A stretch of 64,000 nucleotides of DNA from Tritrichomonas musculus (Eukaryota; Parabasalia; Tritrichomonadida; Tritrichomonadidae). Under the pieces are notes generated by a model, which did no database searches, had not been told where the DNA came from, and saw nothing but the letters and a program-made list of their open reading frames with translations. The stretch spans positions 7,316,001-7,380,000 of the forward strand of contig JAPFFF010000003.1 in NCBI GenBank assembly GCA_039105265.1, given 5' to 3'. The translations under genes and the position numbers were made by a program. Of the stretch, positions 44,339 through 55,524 are shown piece by piece (position 1 is the first letter of the stretch; each line of letters starts with the position of its first letter).

Positions 44339-45502
44339 GAAAAGATTTCCAACAATAAAAAAAAAACATTTCAAAAAATGTCTTATTTTTTGTTTCGATT
44401 TATTGAATTGCCAAGTCTCGATTTTACATTCAAATTTAGCTTCAAATTCTCTATTTCACCAATGAAAATAGGAAAAAGAATCAAAATCACACTATAATTT
44501 CTTTCTTTTTAAGCTGATCAATTCATAATTATTATTTCAGTTTTTCATTTTCACAAATTTTCAATGCAGAAATTTTCTTCTGTTTTGATCTATTATATAT
44601 GAAAGATATTTTAAACAACAGATTATTAACATTAATCTTATACATTATATTTTATAGCAGCATTAATCAAAAAACTGCAATCATCTTATTTCATTAAATC
44701 TGAAAATTATTATTAATATACAATATTTTTCATTAATAAATCATATTTGATTTTATACTTACATGACAATAATAAATATAAATTATATTCGAAAATTTGG
44801 ATACATTCATTTTTTCACTTATGTTATATTAACTTGATTTTTTTAAATAGGCTTGTTTTATTATTCAATTTCAAATATAGAGTACAAATCTTATTATCTG
44901 TCTTGTTTTTCCTTTAAATATACTTAAAACTAAAAAATATAAGTCTTGTTTTTAACTGAATTTTTGTCAGATTCTAATGGAAAAGAAGAAAAAATTTCAT
45001 GCTCTAAATTATATCTTTCAAATACTAAATAAATATTTGTATATTAAATGTTATTTAAAATAGGAATCTTTTTTACCTACATATTTGGTGTAAATGATAT
45101 TATTTTAATAACTATGGACTTTTTGAACTAAATTATCTTTTACTTCTCATGTGATGAATAATATAATATACCCAATAAAAATATGAAATCTTAAATTCTT
45201 TTTGTTGATATACTATGAATTTTAAAATATTTATATCAAAAATTTGCATTTTTTTTTAATGCATAAGTTGTTCAAACCCTTTATCTCAATTCATTTTTAC
45301 ATAATATTCCTATTAGAATCACATTTCAATCTTAAAGTTATTCCAAAAAAGATAAGTCACCTTATTTAAAAAGTTCAACTTTTTAATAGAATTTCTATAA
45401 AAACACGTTGGAAAGTGACGTATCGTTTTTAAAAAAACCTTTAAATTTTTGAAATTTTTGATAACTTTATTCAAAATTTTGAATAAGCCATTACATACTA
45501 CA
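44339..45502. other. Spacer between GTPase paralogs
   Basis: AT-rich with no gene. A perfect inverted pair TTAAAAAGTT-C-AACTTTTTAA lies at 45366-45386, about 120 bases before the downstream ATG. Confidence 0.6.
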
Positions 45503-47446
45503 ATGAATTTACTTAAAGAATATCGATTTCAAAGAACTACGGATAATATTTTAAAGAATTATCAAAATATATCAGTAGTAAAAGGAAAGGATCTGATAAT
45601 ATTTATTGGTCCCACATCATCAGGAAAAAGTATCATAATTAACAGTCTCATTGGAGTAAATTTTAAAAATAATTTTAATATGATTGTACCAATTCCACCT
45701 GATTCATTTATCACACCAATTAATATTTTATTCGAAGATGATAAAAATCATACAACTTATCCTATTGCATACATCTATACCAAAAATAATAAATGTTATT
45801 TAGAAGTTCCAGGGTTATTATTCAATAATGCAAAAGATAATATATTAAATCTAGTTTTAAAAATTTTAATTCAAATAGCAATAAACCAAGCAAAAAATAT
45901 CCGTATGATTATATCAATTAAATACTCGATTTTTGAAGCTGGATTATCAGAGTTTCATCAAATTGAACAAGAATTAAGAAATTTTATATCATTCAATGAC
46001 TTGCCAATTTTTTTCTTATTCAATCAATTTGATGTGACAAGAAGCTATATTGATGAAAGCTTTATTTTTTGGTCAGAAAAAGATAAAAATGAGGTAATCA
46101 AAAAAGAAATAGAGAGAATATTTCATATGATAAATACTTGTTTTGATTCATATAGGAAATTGACTACAAAAAGAATCATTGAAAAAGCTAAAAAAATTGA
46201 AAATATTCCTAATGATCAAGTGCATTTTGAGAGATTTTGCAACATTCAGGAAATCAGAGATATATTGGATCATGATGAAGAATTTCAACAAATTAAACAA
46301 CAATATAAATATATTATGATGTTAAAAAACAGTTTTTCGAAAGGTTATTATGGATATATTGATCCAACATCAAGTGAATCAATAGAACGTCTTGTTAAAG
46401 ATATTTCAAAATTACCAGAAATTGATCCAAAATATTTCATATTTAACAATGATAACACAGATCGATCCAATTTTGATCAAATCTTTCTTAACAAGATCAT
46501 CAAAGATATTGAAATGATGAAACAACTCAAATTTTCGAAACAATATACAGAAGAAACATTAACATCTCTCATTTCAACCATCAATGCAAACCTTCAACAC
46601 AAAAACGAAATATTATCTCAAATAGAGAATCATTCTCCCAACAAATTTTCTATTAAATATTTTGAAGAAGAAATAGCTATTAAAAAAATTGAATTAACTA
46701 AAGCAATTCAAAATCTTGAAGAAAACCAAGAAAAAATGGAGAACATTTTAAATTCATACCATAAATATGGAAATTATGAAATATGGAATGATGATTATAC
46801 AGAATTGATTGGCTTTTTAAGTTACAAAAAAATAAATAAAAATATTGAAAAAGACAAGATGATCAAGTTAACTGATTCATTGGAAACAGCAATTGATAAA
46901 TCAAATAAAAAACAAGAAACACTAATTTCATATACTCCAATTATACATTTAAGAACAGGACCACTTGCAAATTTAGCCAATCATTCTAGTGAACACATAA
47001 TGCTACTCACATTTCCACGAAACAATGATCCAACAACAATAGATTCAATGAAAAAGAATGTCGAAGAAATAAAAGAACAGATCAGATATTTAAAAGCTGA
47101 TTTAATAATTTTACAACGAAGTAGCCAAAGCCAACTTCAAGAAAAATTGAAGATATATATATCAAATATAAAGCAAAATTTGGATCATTTGAAAAAGATA
47201 AAAAAATGTGTTGAACATATAAATTTCAATTTCAATGATAACGCCAATTTGAAATCAAGACTTGACAATATTAGAAAAAATAATCATATCATTCACACAA
47301 TATATAAAGATTATTCCAAAAATCCTATTCTTGATGAATTTATTAACTTATATGATCAATTAGAATCTGAAAACAAAAATACAAATAACATTAATATTGA
47401 TTCATTAATCTCATATGGAATAATTATTTTCAATTTAGTGCATTGA
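45503..47446 (+). CDS. P-loop GTPase-like protein (paralog 2, degenerate switch motif)
   Basis: Read from ATG 45503 (647 aa); the frame is open upstream only from a TTG. It is collinear with paralog 1: P-loop GPTSSGKS at 36-43, but EVPG at 101-104 where paralog 1 has DTQG, so GTP hydrolysis may be lost or altered. FLFNQFDVTR takes the place of the altered fourth motif. Helices and coiled coils follow, with a degraded beta-insert. Residues about 248-375 are almost identical to paralog 1 while the rest is far more diverged, suggesting recent gene conversion. It ends before a spacer with T runs (47447-47835, no gene). Confidence 0.75.
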   Translation: MNLLKEYRFQRTTDNILKNYQNISVVKGKDLIIFIGPTSSGKSIIINSLIGVNFKNNFNMIVPIPPDSFITPINILFEDDKNHTTYPIAYIYTKNNKCYLEVPGLLFNNAKDNILNLVLKILIQIAINQAKNIRMIISIKYSIFEAGLSEFHQIEQELRNFISFNDLPIFFLFNQFDVTRSYIDESFIFWSEKDKNEVIKKEIERIFHMINTCFDSYRKLTTKRIIEKAKKIENIPNDQVHFERFCNIQEIRDILDHDEEFQQIKQQYKYIMMLKNSFSKGYYGYIDPTSSESIERLVKDISKLPEIDPKYFIFNNDNTDRSNFDQIFLNKIIKDIEMMKQLKFSKQYTEETLTSLISTINANLQHKNEILSQIENHSPNKFSIKYFEEEIAIKKIELTKAIQNLEENQEKMENILNSYHKYGNYEIWNDDYTELIGFLSYKKINKNIEKDKMIKLTDSLETAIDKSNKKQETLISYTPIIHLRTGPLANLANHSSEHIMLLTFPRNNDPTTIDSMKKNVEEIKEQIRYLKADLIILQRSSQSQLQEKLKIYISNIKQNLDHLKKIKKCVEHINFNFNDNANLKSRLDNIRKNNHIIHTIYKDYSKNPILDEFINLYDQLESENKNTNNINIDSLISYGIIIFNLVH

Positions 47447-47835
47447 TTAAAGAAACAATATCATTTTGACAAAGGTTTAATAATCTCATAATAAAGATTA
47501 TGCTCTGAAATATTTTAGATTGATGTTTTTCGTTGTCCTTTTTTTTTTTCCAAAAATAAAAGCATTTGATGCCATAAATAGGCTTAGTTTATAGGATGAT
47601 AATTTTTTTCAATATTAATTTTAACTAATTTTGCATTTTTTTTTTTTTTTAAAAGACGATCTCAGAACCAAAGAAAGATCAATTAGTATTATATCTATAG
47701 TAATTATAATAATATGATATACTTTATTATATATTAATTTCAAACGATTATGAGAATTTCTATAGCTCTATAACATATACTTTTTCCTACGAAAAACTTA
47801 ATGATAGAAATAGTAACAATCTTAATTCTTTTTCT

Positions 47836-50800
47836 TTATTTCAGAGTGATTTTTTCATTCCGATCTGCTTGTTTTTCTTCTTTAAGAGGCTGAAAGACTC
47901 GAATATCTTTTTGTTTAATGAACAGTTTTACTTTTAAGTCTTTTGGTACGCCGATATAAGCAGTCGAATTAAAGATTATACTATTGTAATTTGAGCCAAT
48001 TTCAATTGATTCCAACGATGTACAATTCATAAAAGCTTTTTCACTAATTTCCATAAGATTTCCAATGAAAAATCGAGCAATTTTCAGAGACGAACAACTA
48101 CAAAAAGCTCTTATATCGAGGCAAGGCAAACGATTAGGAAGACTCTTTAATTTACTTTTAATCATATTTTCAATAATAATATCCGTTAGAGAAGAACAAT
48201 TCATGAAAGCTTCGTGCCCAATATGAAAATTAGAACCACAATAACCATGATATTCAAAAGAAGTCAATGAAGAACAATTATAAAAAGTTCTTGGTCTAAT
48301 TGTGAACATATCTTTTCCTTTAAATTTAATAGAACGTAAAGACGTACAATTCATAAAGGCACATTCACCAACATTTTGGCAACTAGAAGGAATTCTAAAA
48401 GATTCAAGCGATGAACAATTTCTAAAAGCATTTGCTTGAATTAATACAAAATTGTTACAATTAAATGAATAATAATTTATTATTTGTTTCGTTCCAGATT
48501 TAAAAATTCTAAATCCAAAATTAACATGCTTTAAATTGATGCAATTCATGAATGCTCCTTTTAAAATTTCTTGAATTGTTGGTGGAATTAAAATAGATGT
48601 AAGTGAACTACAATTACAAAATGCTTCAGATCCAATTGATTCCAATTTATCTTTAATTTTTGTTGTTGATTCATTGACAGTCCCAAATTCAACAGTTTTA
48701 AGATTGATACAATCTTTGAACGCTTTATGGCCAATTGCATGACACGTGAAAGGTATGACTATTTTTGTAAGCTTTTTACATGAGATAAAACTTTCAGAAC
48801 ATATTATATCAATTGAGGCCATTTCATCAAATTCAACTTTTTCCAAATAATCTAAAAGATAATTTTTATATTTGAAATAAAAACCTCTGTCAAATCCTTC
48901 TTCACACTGAGAAGAAACTATAATTTTTTTAATTTTATTAGTCGAAGAAAATTCAATTCCATTGAAATCTCTTTCATTTGGTAATTCAATTGTTGTTAAA
49001 TTTTTGACTTCTTTCAAAACTATTGGATAAAATCCCCATGCTTTTCTAATCTTCAAATATTCTAAATTCGAAGGAACAAAAACAACTTTATTTGCATATT
49101 CATCTTTGAAATATAAAACACCATCATCAAATTGATTGAAAAATAACAATTCTCCTTCGTAAAATGAAATTTCAGTTAAATACGACGCACATTGCGGCTC
49201 AATTTGAATTTCTAATGAAGGATTTAATTTCAATTTCTCAATTTTTGTGTTTTCAAAAGCTCCTTTCCTGAGTTCAATGAGCTGCGTTTTGTCCATCGTA
49301 TTGAATTGCTTAAGATTAACACAATTCAAAAACGAATATGATTCAATTGATTTCACTGAATTTGGAAGATCAATTTTATTAATTAAATAACAATTAGCAA
49401 ATGAATATTTGCCAATTCCTTTCAATCCTTCATTTAAAATGACGTTTTTCAATTCTTTACAATTATAAAATGCCATGTATTCAATTTTTTCAACTGATTC
49501 TGGAATTTCAATTTCAGTTAATCCACAAAATGAGAAACTTTTCACTGATATAATTTTAACTTGATTTGGAATTGAAAAAGATTTCAATTTTCGACAATTA
49601 TAAAAAGCAAACCTTTCAATTTTCTTTAATTTACTATTCGGCGAAAAAGTGACATTTTCTAAATTATAACAATCTTTAAATGCAGCTGATTTAATTGCTT
49701 TTAAAGAATCTGGAAGCGAAATTTCTTCTAAACAAGAAAATGCAAAACAACAATTTGGAATTTTGGATAATTTAATGTCATTTCCAAATGTTATTTTAAT
49801 CAACTTCGACGTATTTAGATATCTGAAAGGAATGAAAGTTTCATGATTTATCCAATCAACTTTTTCAATTTCATATGAATTTCCAATTGGCAACTTTTTC
49901 AAATATAAACGACTGTCATCATTGACGATATATTCTTCAATTTTATTACATTTATTACAAAAATGAAACCATTTAAATTCATCCATTTTAAACTTCAAAA
50001 TTTTCACAGATGAATTGTAAAATGAAGTTTCATGAATGTAACAATTTGAATTAGATTCACTTTGATTAATTGCTGATTTAATTTTATTAATGTATCTAAT
50101 AAATCTCATTCTTTTACTCGGAATTTCCCAATTTTGAATATTTTTACAACGTGAAAAATCAACAAATTCCAATGATTTTGTGGATTCAAAAGAATGATTG
50201 TCAATAAATTGAATTGTCGATGGAAATTTAATTTCTTGAATGTTTGTTCCACAGAAAGCAGAATCACCAATGAATCTTAAATTCAATTCAGACAAATTAA
50301 TATTCTGAAGATTTTGACAATAGTAAAAACTTGAGTGATTGATGATTTCAATTGTTGATGGAAGTTTTATTGTTTTCAATCCTGAAAAAGCAAAACAAAA
50401 CTTCGGAATTACTTTGAGTTGGCAAGGCGACATGAAATCAACAACTTCAAGATTTTGGCAATCAATAAATGCTTCATTTTCAATTTTTTGAATTGAATTA
50501 GGAATTGAGATAGCATTCAATTTAATTGAATGAGCAAACCCGCATTCTTCAATACAAATCAAAGAATTATCAGAAAATTGAACACTCTCAAGATTTGGTC
50601 CACAAAATGCACCACTATGAATTATTGCACAATTCTTCGGTACTTTAAACTTTTTCAAATTTCTTGGAACAAAAATCAAATTTCGATCTTTCTTGGAAAA
50701 AACCGCTTGATTCTCCATTACAGTGAAATATTGATTTGATTCACTCATAATCGAAACCAATGATGGCGTATTAATAAAGGCTTTATAAGATAATGATGTA

Positions 50801-53800
50801 ACCGTTTTTGGTAAATTTATCTTTTTAAGAGACAATGTTCCTGAAAAAGAGAAATCTTCAATTCTTTGAAGTTTGGAATTTTGGGCTATTTTGACTTCTT
50901 TCAATTTTTGACATCCATTAAAAACAAATTTATTTATTGTCTCTATTTCACGAGGAATGTTGATTTCAGTAATTGATGTTTCTGAAAATGCATAAGGACC
51001 AATTTCATAGAGCATTGAATTTTCAATATCGATATCGAACTTTTTCAATGAACGACAATATTGAAAAGCACCTTCTTCAATAATTTTTGTATTGTTAGAC
51101 AGAGTAAATTTAGTCAGTCCTGTTTGCAAAAATGCGTCTTTTTCTATAATTTCACCATCAAAAATAATTCTACTTAAATTAGGATTGTAAGCAAATGTTG
51201 ACTGTCTTATTACTTTAACAGTGCTTGGAATTTTAATCCTATAAATGAGAGTATTAGCAAAAGCAAATTCACCAATTTCAGTCAATTTTGTTCCTTTATC
51301 AAAATGAACTGTTCTTAAATAATGACAATTTTCAAATAAATGAGGAGGAATCTTACTGACCAATTTAGGAATTACTATTTCAACAAGATTATAATATGAA
51401 AAGAAACCAGGAGGACCGAGATCTTCAACGATACAGTTAGGTGACCATTGAATTTTTTTAATATGTGACATGACTGGAAAATTCAATTTTTTAACGTTTC
51501 CAGAAACAACAAGAATTTCATTTTCTTTTATTTCATCACATGGTTCATTCTTAAATAAATTCACGTTATCAATCAAATTAGCAAAAAACAGCTCATTATC
51601 AAAAACATAACAATTATGATTCAAGTAAAAATTATGAGTATTATTATTGATTGTTAAATTCAACAATATTTGTTTAATTGATGACAATTTCATTGTATCT
51701 TTTATATTCAAATAAAAGTACTCAAGATATTCAGGCGTATCAATTTCCTTAACCAATATAAATGATTCAATATTTGAATGATTAAATGAACTTTTTGAAC
51801 ATTGATTATTTTCCCCACTCAGAGTTATTTTTTTCAAATTAGAACAAAAAGAAAAAGCTGTTTCATGGATTTCAACACTATTTTCTATTTTAAGTGATTC
51901 TAAACCACTAAAAGAAAAAGAATTCTCTTCAAACACAACTTTTTCTATTTTCTTTCGAAACTTGATGCTTTTCAAATTCAAACAGCCCAAAAACGAAGAA
52001 TTAGAAAAAGTTGACTTCGATGGAAATTTTATATTTTCAATTGCTGAATGATAAAAAGATTTCCATCCAAACTTAATTTGATTTGAACAATTTTTAATCG
52101 TTCGCAATTTATCACATTCATAAAACGCACAATCATCAACTATTCTCAACGTTGGTGGGAATAAAAATGATTCAATTGATGTCTTTTCAAATGCACTCTT
52201 ACCAATTGAATATAAATGACTCGTTTCAGCTATGTTGACTTTCTTTAACAAGCAACAGTTACTAAAAGCAAAATCATCAATAATTGTCACTGAATTAGGA
52301 ATTGAAATTTCTTCAATTTGAAGATTTTTGAAAGCTTTTTTTTTAATTTTTTCAAGTTTCGAGCCAACTTCGAAATCAATCTTCTTCAAACATGAATATC
52401 TAAATGCATTTGACTTAATCACAGTTGTTTCTTTAGGAATAATTATGGATTCAATTAAGAAGTCACAAAAAATAATTTTTTCTCTGTGATTTGTATAATA
52501 ACATCCTTCTAAATGTTCAACTGTTTTAATATCAATGTTTCCATCCTTTAAATTCCTTACCTTTAAATCAAAATTGCTGTCTATGTTAAATTTCTCATTG
52601 ATTTGAGTGTAATTTCTGAAATTACAAAATAAAGGCATTTGAATTATTGGCTCATTCTCCAATAAGAGCGTCTTTACTGCATCATTCTTTATTTGATCTT
52701 TTGTTATTTTAATGAGATAATTATTGGACAAATGATATTTTGAATCCATTGGAATTATAGTAATTTTTGAATGACAATCAATTTTGTTAAGATTCTTACA
52801 TCCAAGAAAAGCAAGTGCTTGAATTGTTACATCATTTCCAGTAAAAGAAATTGTTTGAAGATTTTCACAATTTTGAAAGGAATATTTACTAATGAATTTG
52901 ACATTTGAACCTATTGCTAAGTGCTCAATTCCCGTGGATTTAAATACATTTTCTTCAATTTTCTTTAATTTGGCATACAAATTAAAAACTACACTTTTCA
53001 AATTCGTACAATTTTCAAAGCAGCCGTATTTAAATCTTTTAATTCCACGTGGTAAATACAAACTTTCCAGACCTGCCATATAAAATGCTTTTTCATTAAT
53101 AACAACGCCCTGCAATGCTTCAGAAAAATTAATTTGCTTCAATTTTTTACACTTTTTGAAACAACTTTTTTCAATGATCATTGTATGGTGAGGAATAATT
53201 ATAACTTCAATTCCTGCGCCAGAAAATGCTTTCTCACCAAATAATTCTAGATTTGATGAATCCATGTCAATAATGACTTCATTTAAATTTTGACAAAGCT
53301 TGAAACAACCCTTTGGAATAATTTTCAAATTATTCGGTACAACAAAACTTTTAATGGATGACTTCATGAAACAAGACTCACCAATTGCTATCTCTTCGAC
53401 ATCCAGTGGTATATCAACAATATTTAAAGAGCTACAATTTGAAAATACAGATTTTCTAAGATCAATTACATTAACTCTTTCAAATGAAAATTCAGTCAGC
53501 TTTTGACAATTTTGAAATGCAAAATCATCAATTTCTACTCTTTCACTTTGTAATTTAAAATCAGTCACTCCTGATTTTTCAAAAGCACTTTTACAAATAA
53601 CCACTTTTTTATCAGAAATGATGCTAATTTTTGCTTCAAAATTTGAGCAATTTTTGAAACAAAACTGACCGAAATAATTAACCGTTTTAGGGATTTCAAA
53701 CTCAATCAATGAATCACAATTATAAAAGGCTCCTTCTGAAATTGTTTTCAATTTTGAATTTTCAATATCGATTATTTTGACTTTAGTTAAACTTGAACAA

Positions 53801-55524
53801 TTGAAAAAAGAATGAAAACAAATTTCCTCAATTTTTGAAGGTATGAAAATTTCAGTAATATTCGCTAATATCAAAGGATTCATAAAACATGAAACTTTTT
53901 CTATTTTTTGATCAAAACCAAAGCAAAGATGCGATCTAGTTTTAGTTTGTGAAAAATCAACTTTTTGAATGATTTGATTCAATTGTTTTTCATCAATTTT
54001 TGTGCCTTCAAAACATTTGAAGCCAATTATTGAAATATTTGAATCATTCTCAAATTTGATTGATTTTAATTCATGACAATTATAAAAACAACAGTTACCA
54101 ATTCTTTTCACTTTTGAAGGAATTGAAATTGATTCAATTTTTGTGAGTGAAAATGCATAATCATCAATTTCAAATAAATTTGAATGCTCTTCAAATAAAA
54201 CAGTCTTCAAATTTTCACACCTGAAAAAACATCCATATTTAATTTTTACTATATTTTTTGGAATTGTTATTTTTGTTATTTTTGTGTATGAAAAAGTGAA
54301 AAAATCAACGATATGCATTGAAATCGGAATATTCAAAGTTTCCAAATTTTTACATTTGTAAAAGGCACAATAATCAATCAAATCAACAGTATCGGGAATA
54401 ACTATATCTTTAATATTTGATTCAGAAAAGGCAAAAAAAGAAATTTCGTGAAGTTCTGAATTTTTCTCAAATACAACTTTTTCTAAGCTTTTGACATTTA
54501 ACGCATAATTTGTGATAACATGACACTTTGAATTTATGACGGCTTCTTTGATGTTTCTTTCAGCAACGATCAACTTTTTCATATCTTTTGTATACAACAA
54601 ACCATCAACTTTATGATATTTTGAATTGTCACTTTTTGAAATTGTGATGACATTCAAATTTGGAGTATTGAAAAAGTGGAAGTGATTCAAATTTGAAGCA
54701 AAAACATCGATGCTTTTTAGATCGATCTGGCTTAGTAAATAACTTTTGGCTAAATCTTGTGACATCTTGGAAATGTTATCGTCAGTTTCTGACACTTTTT
54801 CATCAGAAATTATTTTTTCTTTGAAATTTCTTTTCTTATTCAATCTTTTCTCAATTTCTTCCGTTTCTTCTTTCTCTAAATAATTTTCAAACTGCTTATT
54901 TTTATCGGCATAAAAATCAAAAACAACTTTGTGCAACTGATTACACCTTAAAAAGCAGTTTTTTGCCTTAACAAAAGGCAGAATATTTGAAGGAAAATTG
55001 AATATTTCAATTTTGGTTTGAGAAAACGCTTTATCACCAATTTTTTCGAGTTTTGGGGCTCCTTTCTCGAATTCAACTTGATTTAAACAGTTAGGAAAAC
55101 AGTTGGAGCCAAGTTCTGTGATGCTTTCTGGTAATACTATTGATATTATTTTTGTATCAATGAAAGCTTCATCGCAAATGATTTTAAGTCTGTTTAAGTG
55201 ACTTTCCAAAAAGTTGATTTCGCGCAGATTGAAACAACCTTTTAAAGATTCGGGCATTAGTATTTGTAAACTTGGTGGAAGAGTTATTGAATATAGGTGT
55301 AATGAGCTAAAAGAACCATTATTAATGTGCATAAGCTTGCTTTCTTTTGAAAAGTTAATTTCATATATATAATAACTGTCGATTTTGGAAAAAAAGGATT
55401 TATCTATAATTATCATATCATTAAAATCTGATTCAGAAATCGGCAAAGTAATATTACGAGCATTTTCTATAAAATTTGGCTCTGGCGGTTCTATTTCTTG
55501 CGATTCTTTGGTTTTTAGCTTCAT
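47836..55524 (-). CDS. Giant BspA-like leucine-rich repeat protein
   Basis: 2562 residues from ATG 55524 (upstream codons are open only from a GTG). Nearly the whole length is BspA/TpLRR-type (LRR_5) repeats of about 23 residues, with the recurring pattern I-P-x-S/T-V-x-x-I-x-x-x-A/C-F-x-x-C-x-x-L, for example IPNSVTIIDDFAFSNC and IPSTVKVIRQSTFAYN. Several non-repeat islands (about 220-330, 960-1030, 1290-1360) break the array. In trichomonads this is the largest surface-associated family and is tied to adhesion. This member has no N-terminal signal peptide and no C-terminal membrane segment (it ends in a charged tail, DRNEKITLK), so it may be cytoplasmic or leave by another route. It is intact despite its length. 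Confidence 0.93.
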   Translation of the reverse strand: MKLKTKESQEIEPPEPNFIENARNITLPISESDFNDMIIIDKSFFSKIDSYYIYEINFSKESKLMHINNGSFSSLHLYSITLPPSLQILMPESLKGCFNLREINFLESHLNRLKIICDEAFIDTKIISIVLPESITELGSNCFPNCLNQVEFEKGAPKLEKIGDKAFSQTKIEIFNFPSNILPFVKAKNCFLRCNQLHKVVFDFYADKNKQFENYLEKEETEEIEKRLNKKRNFKEKIISDEKVSETDDNISKMSQDLAKSYLLSQIDLKSIDVFASNLNHFHFFNTPNLNVITISKSDNSKYHKVDGLLYTKDMKKLIVAERNIKEAVINSKCHVITNYALNVKSLEKVVFEKNSELHEISFFAFSESNIKDIVIPDTVDLIDYCAFYKCKNLETLNIPISMHIVDFFTFSYTKITKITIPKNIVKIKYGCFFRCENLKTVLFEEHSNLFEIDDYAFSLTKIESISIPSKVKRIGNCCFYNCHELKSIKFENDSNISIIGFKCFEGTKIDEKQLNQIIQKVDFSQTKTRSHLCFGFDQKIEKVSCFMNPLILANITEIFIPSKIEEICFHSFFNCSSLTKVKIIDIENSKLKTISEGAFYNCDSLIEFEIPKTVNYFGQFCFKNCSNFEAKISIISDKKVVICKSAFEKSGVTDFKLQSERVEIDDFAFQNCQKLTEFSFERVNVIDLRKSVFSNCSSLNIVDIPLDVEEIAIGESCFMKSSIKSFVVPNNLKIIPKGCFKLCQNLNEVIIDMDSSNLELFGEKAFSGAGIEVIIIPHHTMIIEKSCFKKCKKLKQINFSEALQGVVINEKAFYMAGLESLYLPRGIKRFKYGCFENCTNLKSVVFNLYAKLKKIEENVFKSTGIEHLAIGSNVKFISKYSFQNCENLQTISFTGNDVTIQALAFLGCKNLNKIDCHSKITIIPMDSKYHLSNNYLIKITKDQIKNDAVKTLLLENEPIIQMPLFCNFRNYTQINEKFNIDSNFDLKVRNLKDGNIDIKTVEHLEGCYYTNHREKIIFCDFLIESIIIPKETTVIKSNAFRYSCLKKIDFEVGSKLEKIKKKAFKNLQIEEISIPNSVTIIDDFAFSNCCLLKKVNIAETSHLYSIGKSAFEKTSIESFLFPPTLRIVDDCAFYECDKLRTIKNCSNQIKFGWKSFYHSAIENIKFPSKSTFSNSSFLGCLNLKSIKFRKKIEKVVFEENSFSFSGLESLKIENSVEIHETAFSFCSNLKKITLSGENNQCSKSSFNHSNIESFILVKEIDTPEYLEYFYLNIKDTMKLSSIKQILLNLTINNNTHNFYLNHNCYVFDNELFFANLIDNVNLFKNEPCDEIKENEILVVSGNVKKLNFPVMSHIKKIQWSPNCIVEDLGPPGFFSYYNLVEIVIPKLVSKIPPHLFENCHYLRTVHFDKGTKLTEIGEFAFANTLIYRIKIPSTVKVIRQSTFAYNPNLSRIIFDGEIIEKDAFLQTGLTKFTLSNNTKIIEEGAFQYCRSLKKFDIDIENSMLYEIGPYAFSETSITEINIPREIETINKFVFNGCQKLKEVKIAQNSKLQRIEDFSFSGTLSLKKINLPKTVTSLSYKAFINTPSLVSIMSESNQYFTVMENQAVFSKKDRNLIFVPRNLKKFKVPKNCAIIHSGAFCGPNLESVQFSDNSLICIEECGFAHSIKLNAISIPNSIQKIENEAFIDCQNLEVVDFMSPCQLKVIPKFCFAFSGLKTIKLPSTIEIINHSSFYYCQNLQNINLSELNLRFIGDSAFCGTNIQEIKFPSTIQFIDNHSFESTKSLEFVDFSRCKNIQNWEIPSKRMRFIRYINKIKSAINQSESNSNCYIHETSFYNSSVKILKFKMDEFKWFHFCNKCNKIEEYIVNDDSRLYLKKLPIGNSYEIEKVDWINHETFIPFRYLNTSKLIKITFGNDIKLSKIPNCCFAFSCLEEISLPDSLKAIKSAAFKDCYNLENVTFSPNSKLKKIERFAFYNCRKLKSFSIPNQVKIISVKSFSFCGLTEIEIPESVEKIEYMAFYNCKELKNVILNEGLKGIGKYSFANCYLINKIDLPNSVKSIESYSFLNCVNLKQFNTMDKTQLIELRKGAFENTKIEKLKLNPSLEIQIEPQCASYLTEISFYEGELLFFNQFDDGVLYFKDEYANKVVFVPSNLEYLKIRKAWGFYPIVLKEVKNLTTIELPNERDFNGIEFSSTNKIKKIIVSSQCEEGFDRGFYFKYKNYLLDYLEKVEFDEMASIDIICSESFISCKKLTKIVIPFTCHAIGHKAFKDCINLKTVEFGTVNESTTKIKDKLESIGSEAFCNCSSLTSILIPPTIQEILKGAFMNCINLKHVNFGFRIFKSGTKQIINYYSFNCNNFVLIQANAFRNCSSLESFRIPSSCQNVGECAFMNCTSLRSIKFKGKDMFTIRPRTFYNCSSLTSFEYHGYCGSNFHIGHEAFMNCSSLTDIIIENMIKSKLKSLPNRLPCLDIRAFCSCSSLKIARFFIGNLMEISEKAFMNCTSLESIEIGSNYNSIIFNSTAYIGVPKDLKVKLFIKQKDIRVFQPLKEEKQADRNEKITLK

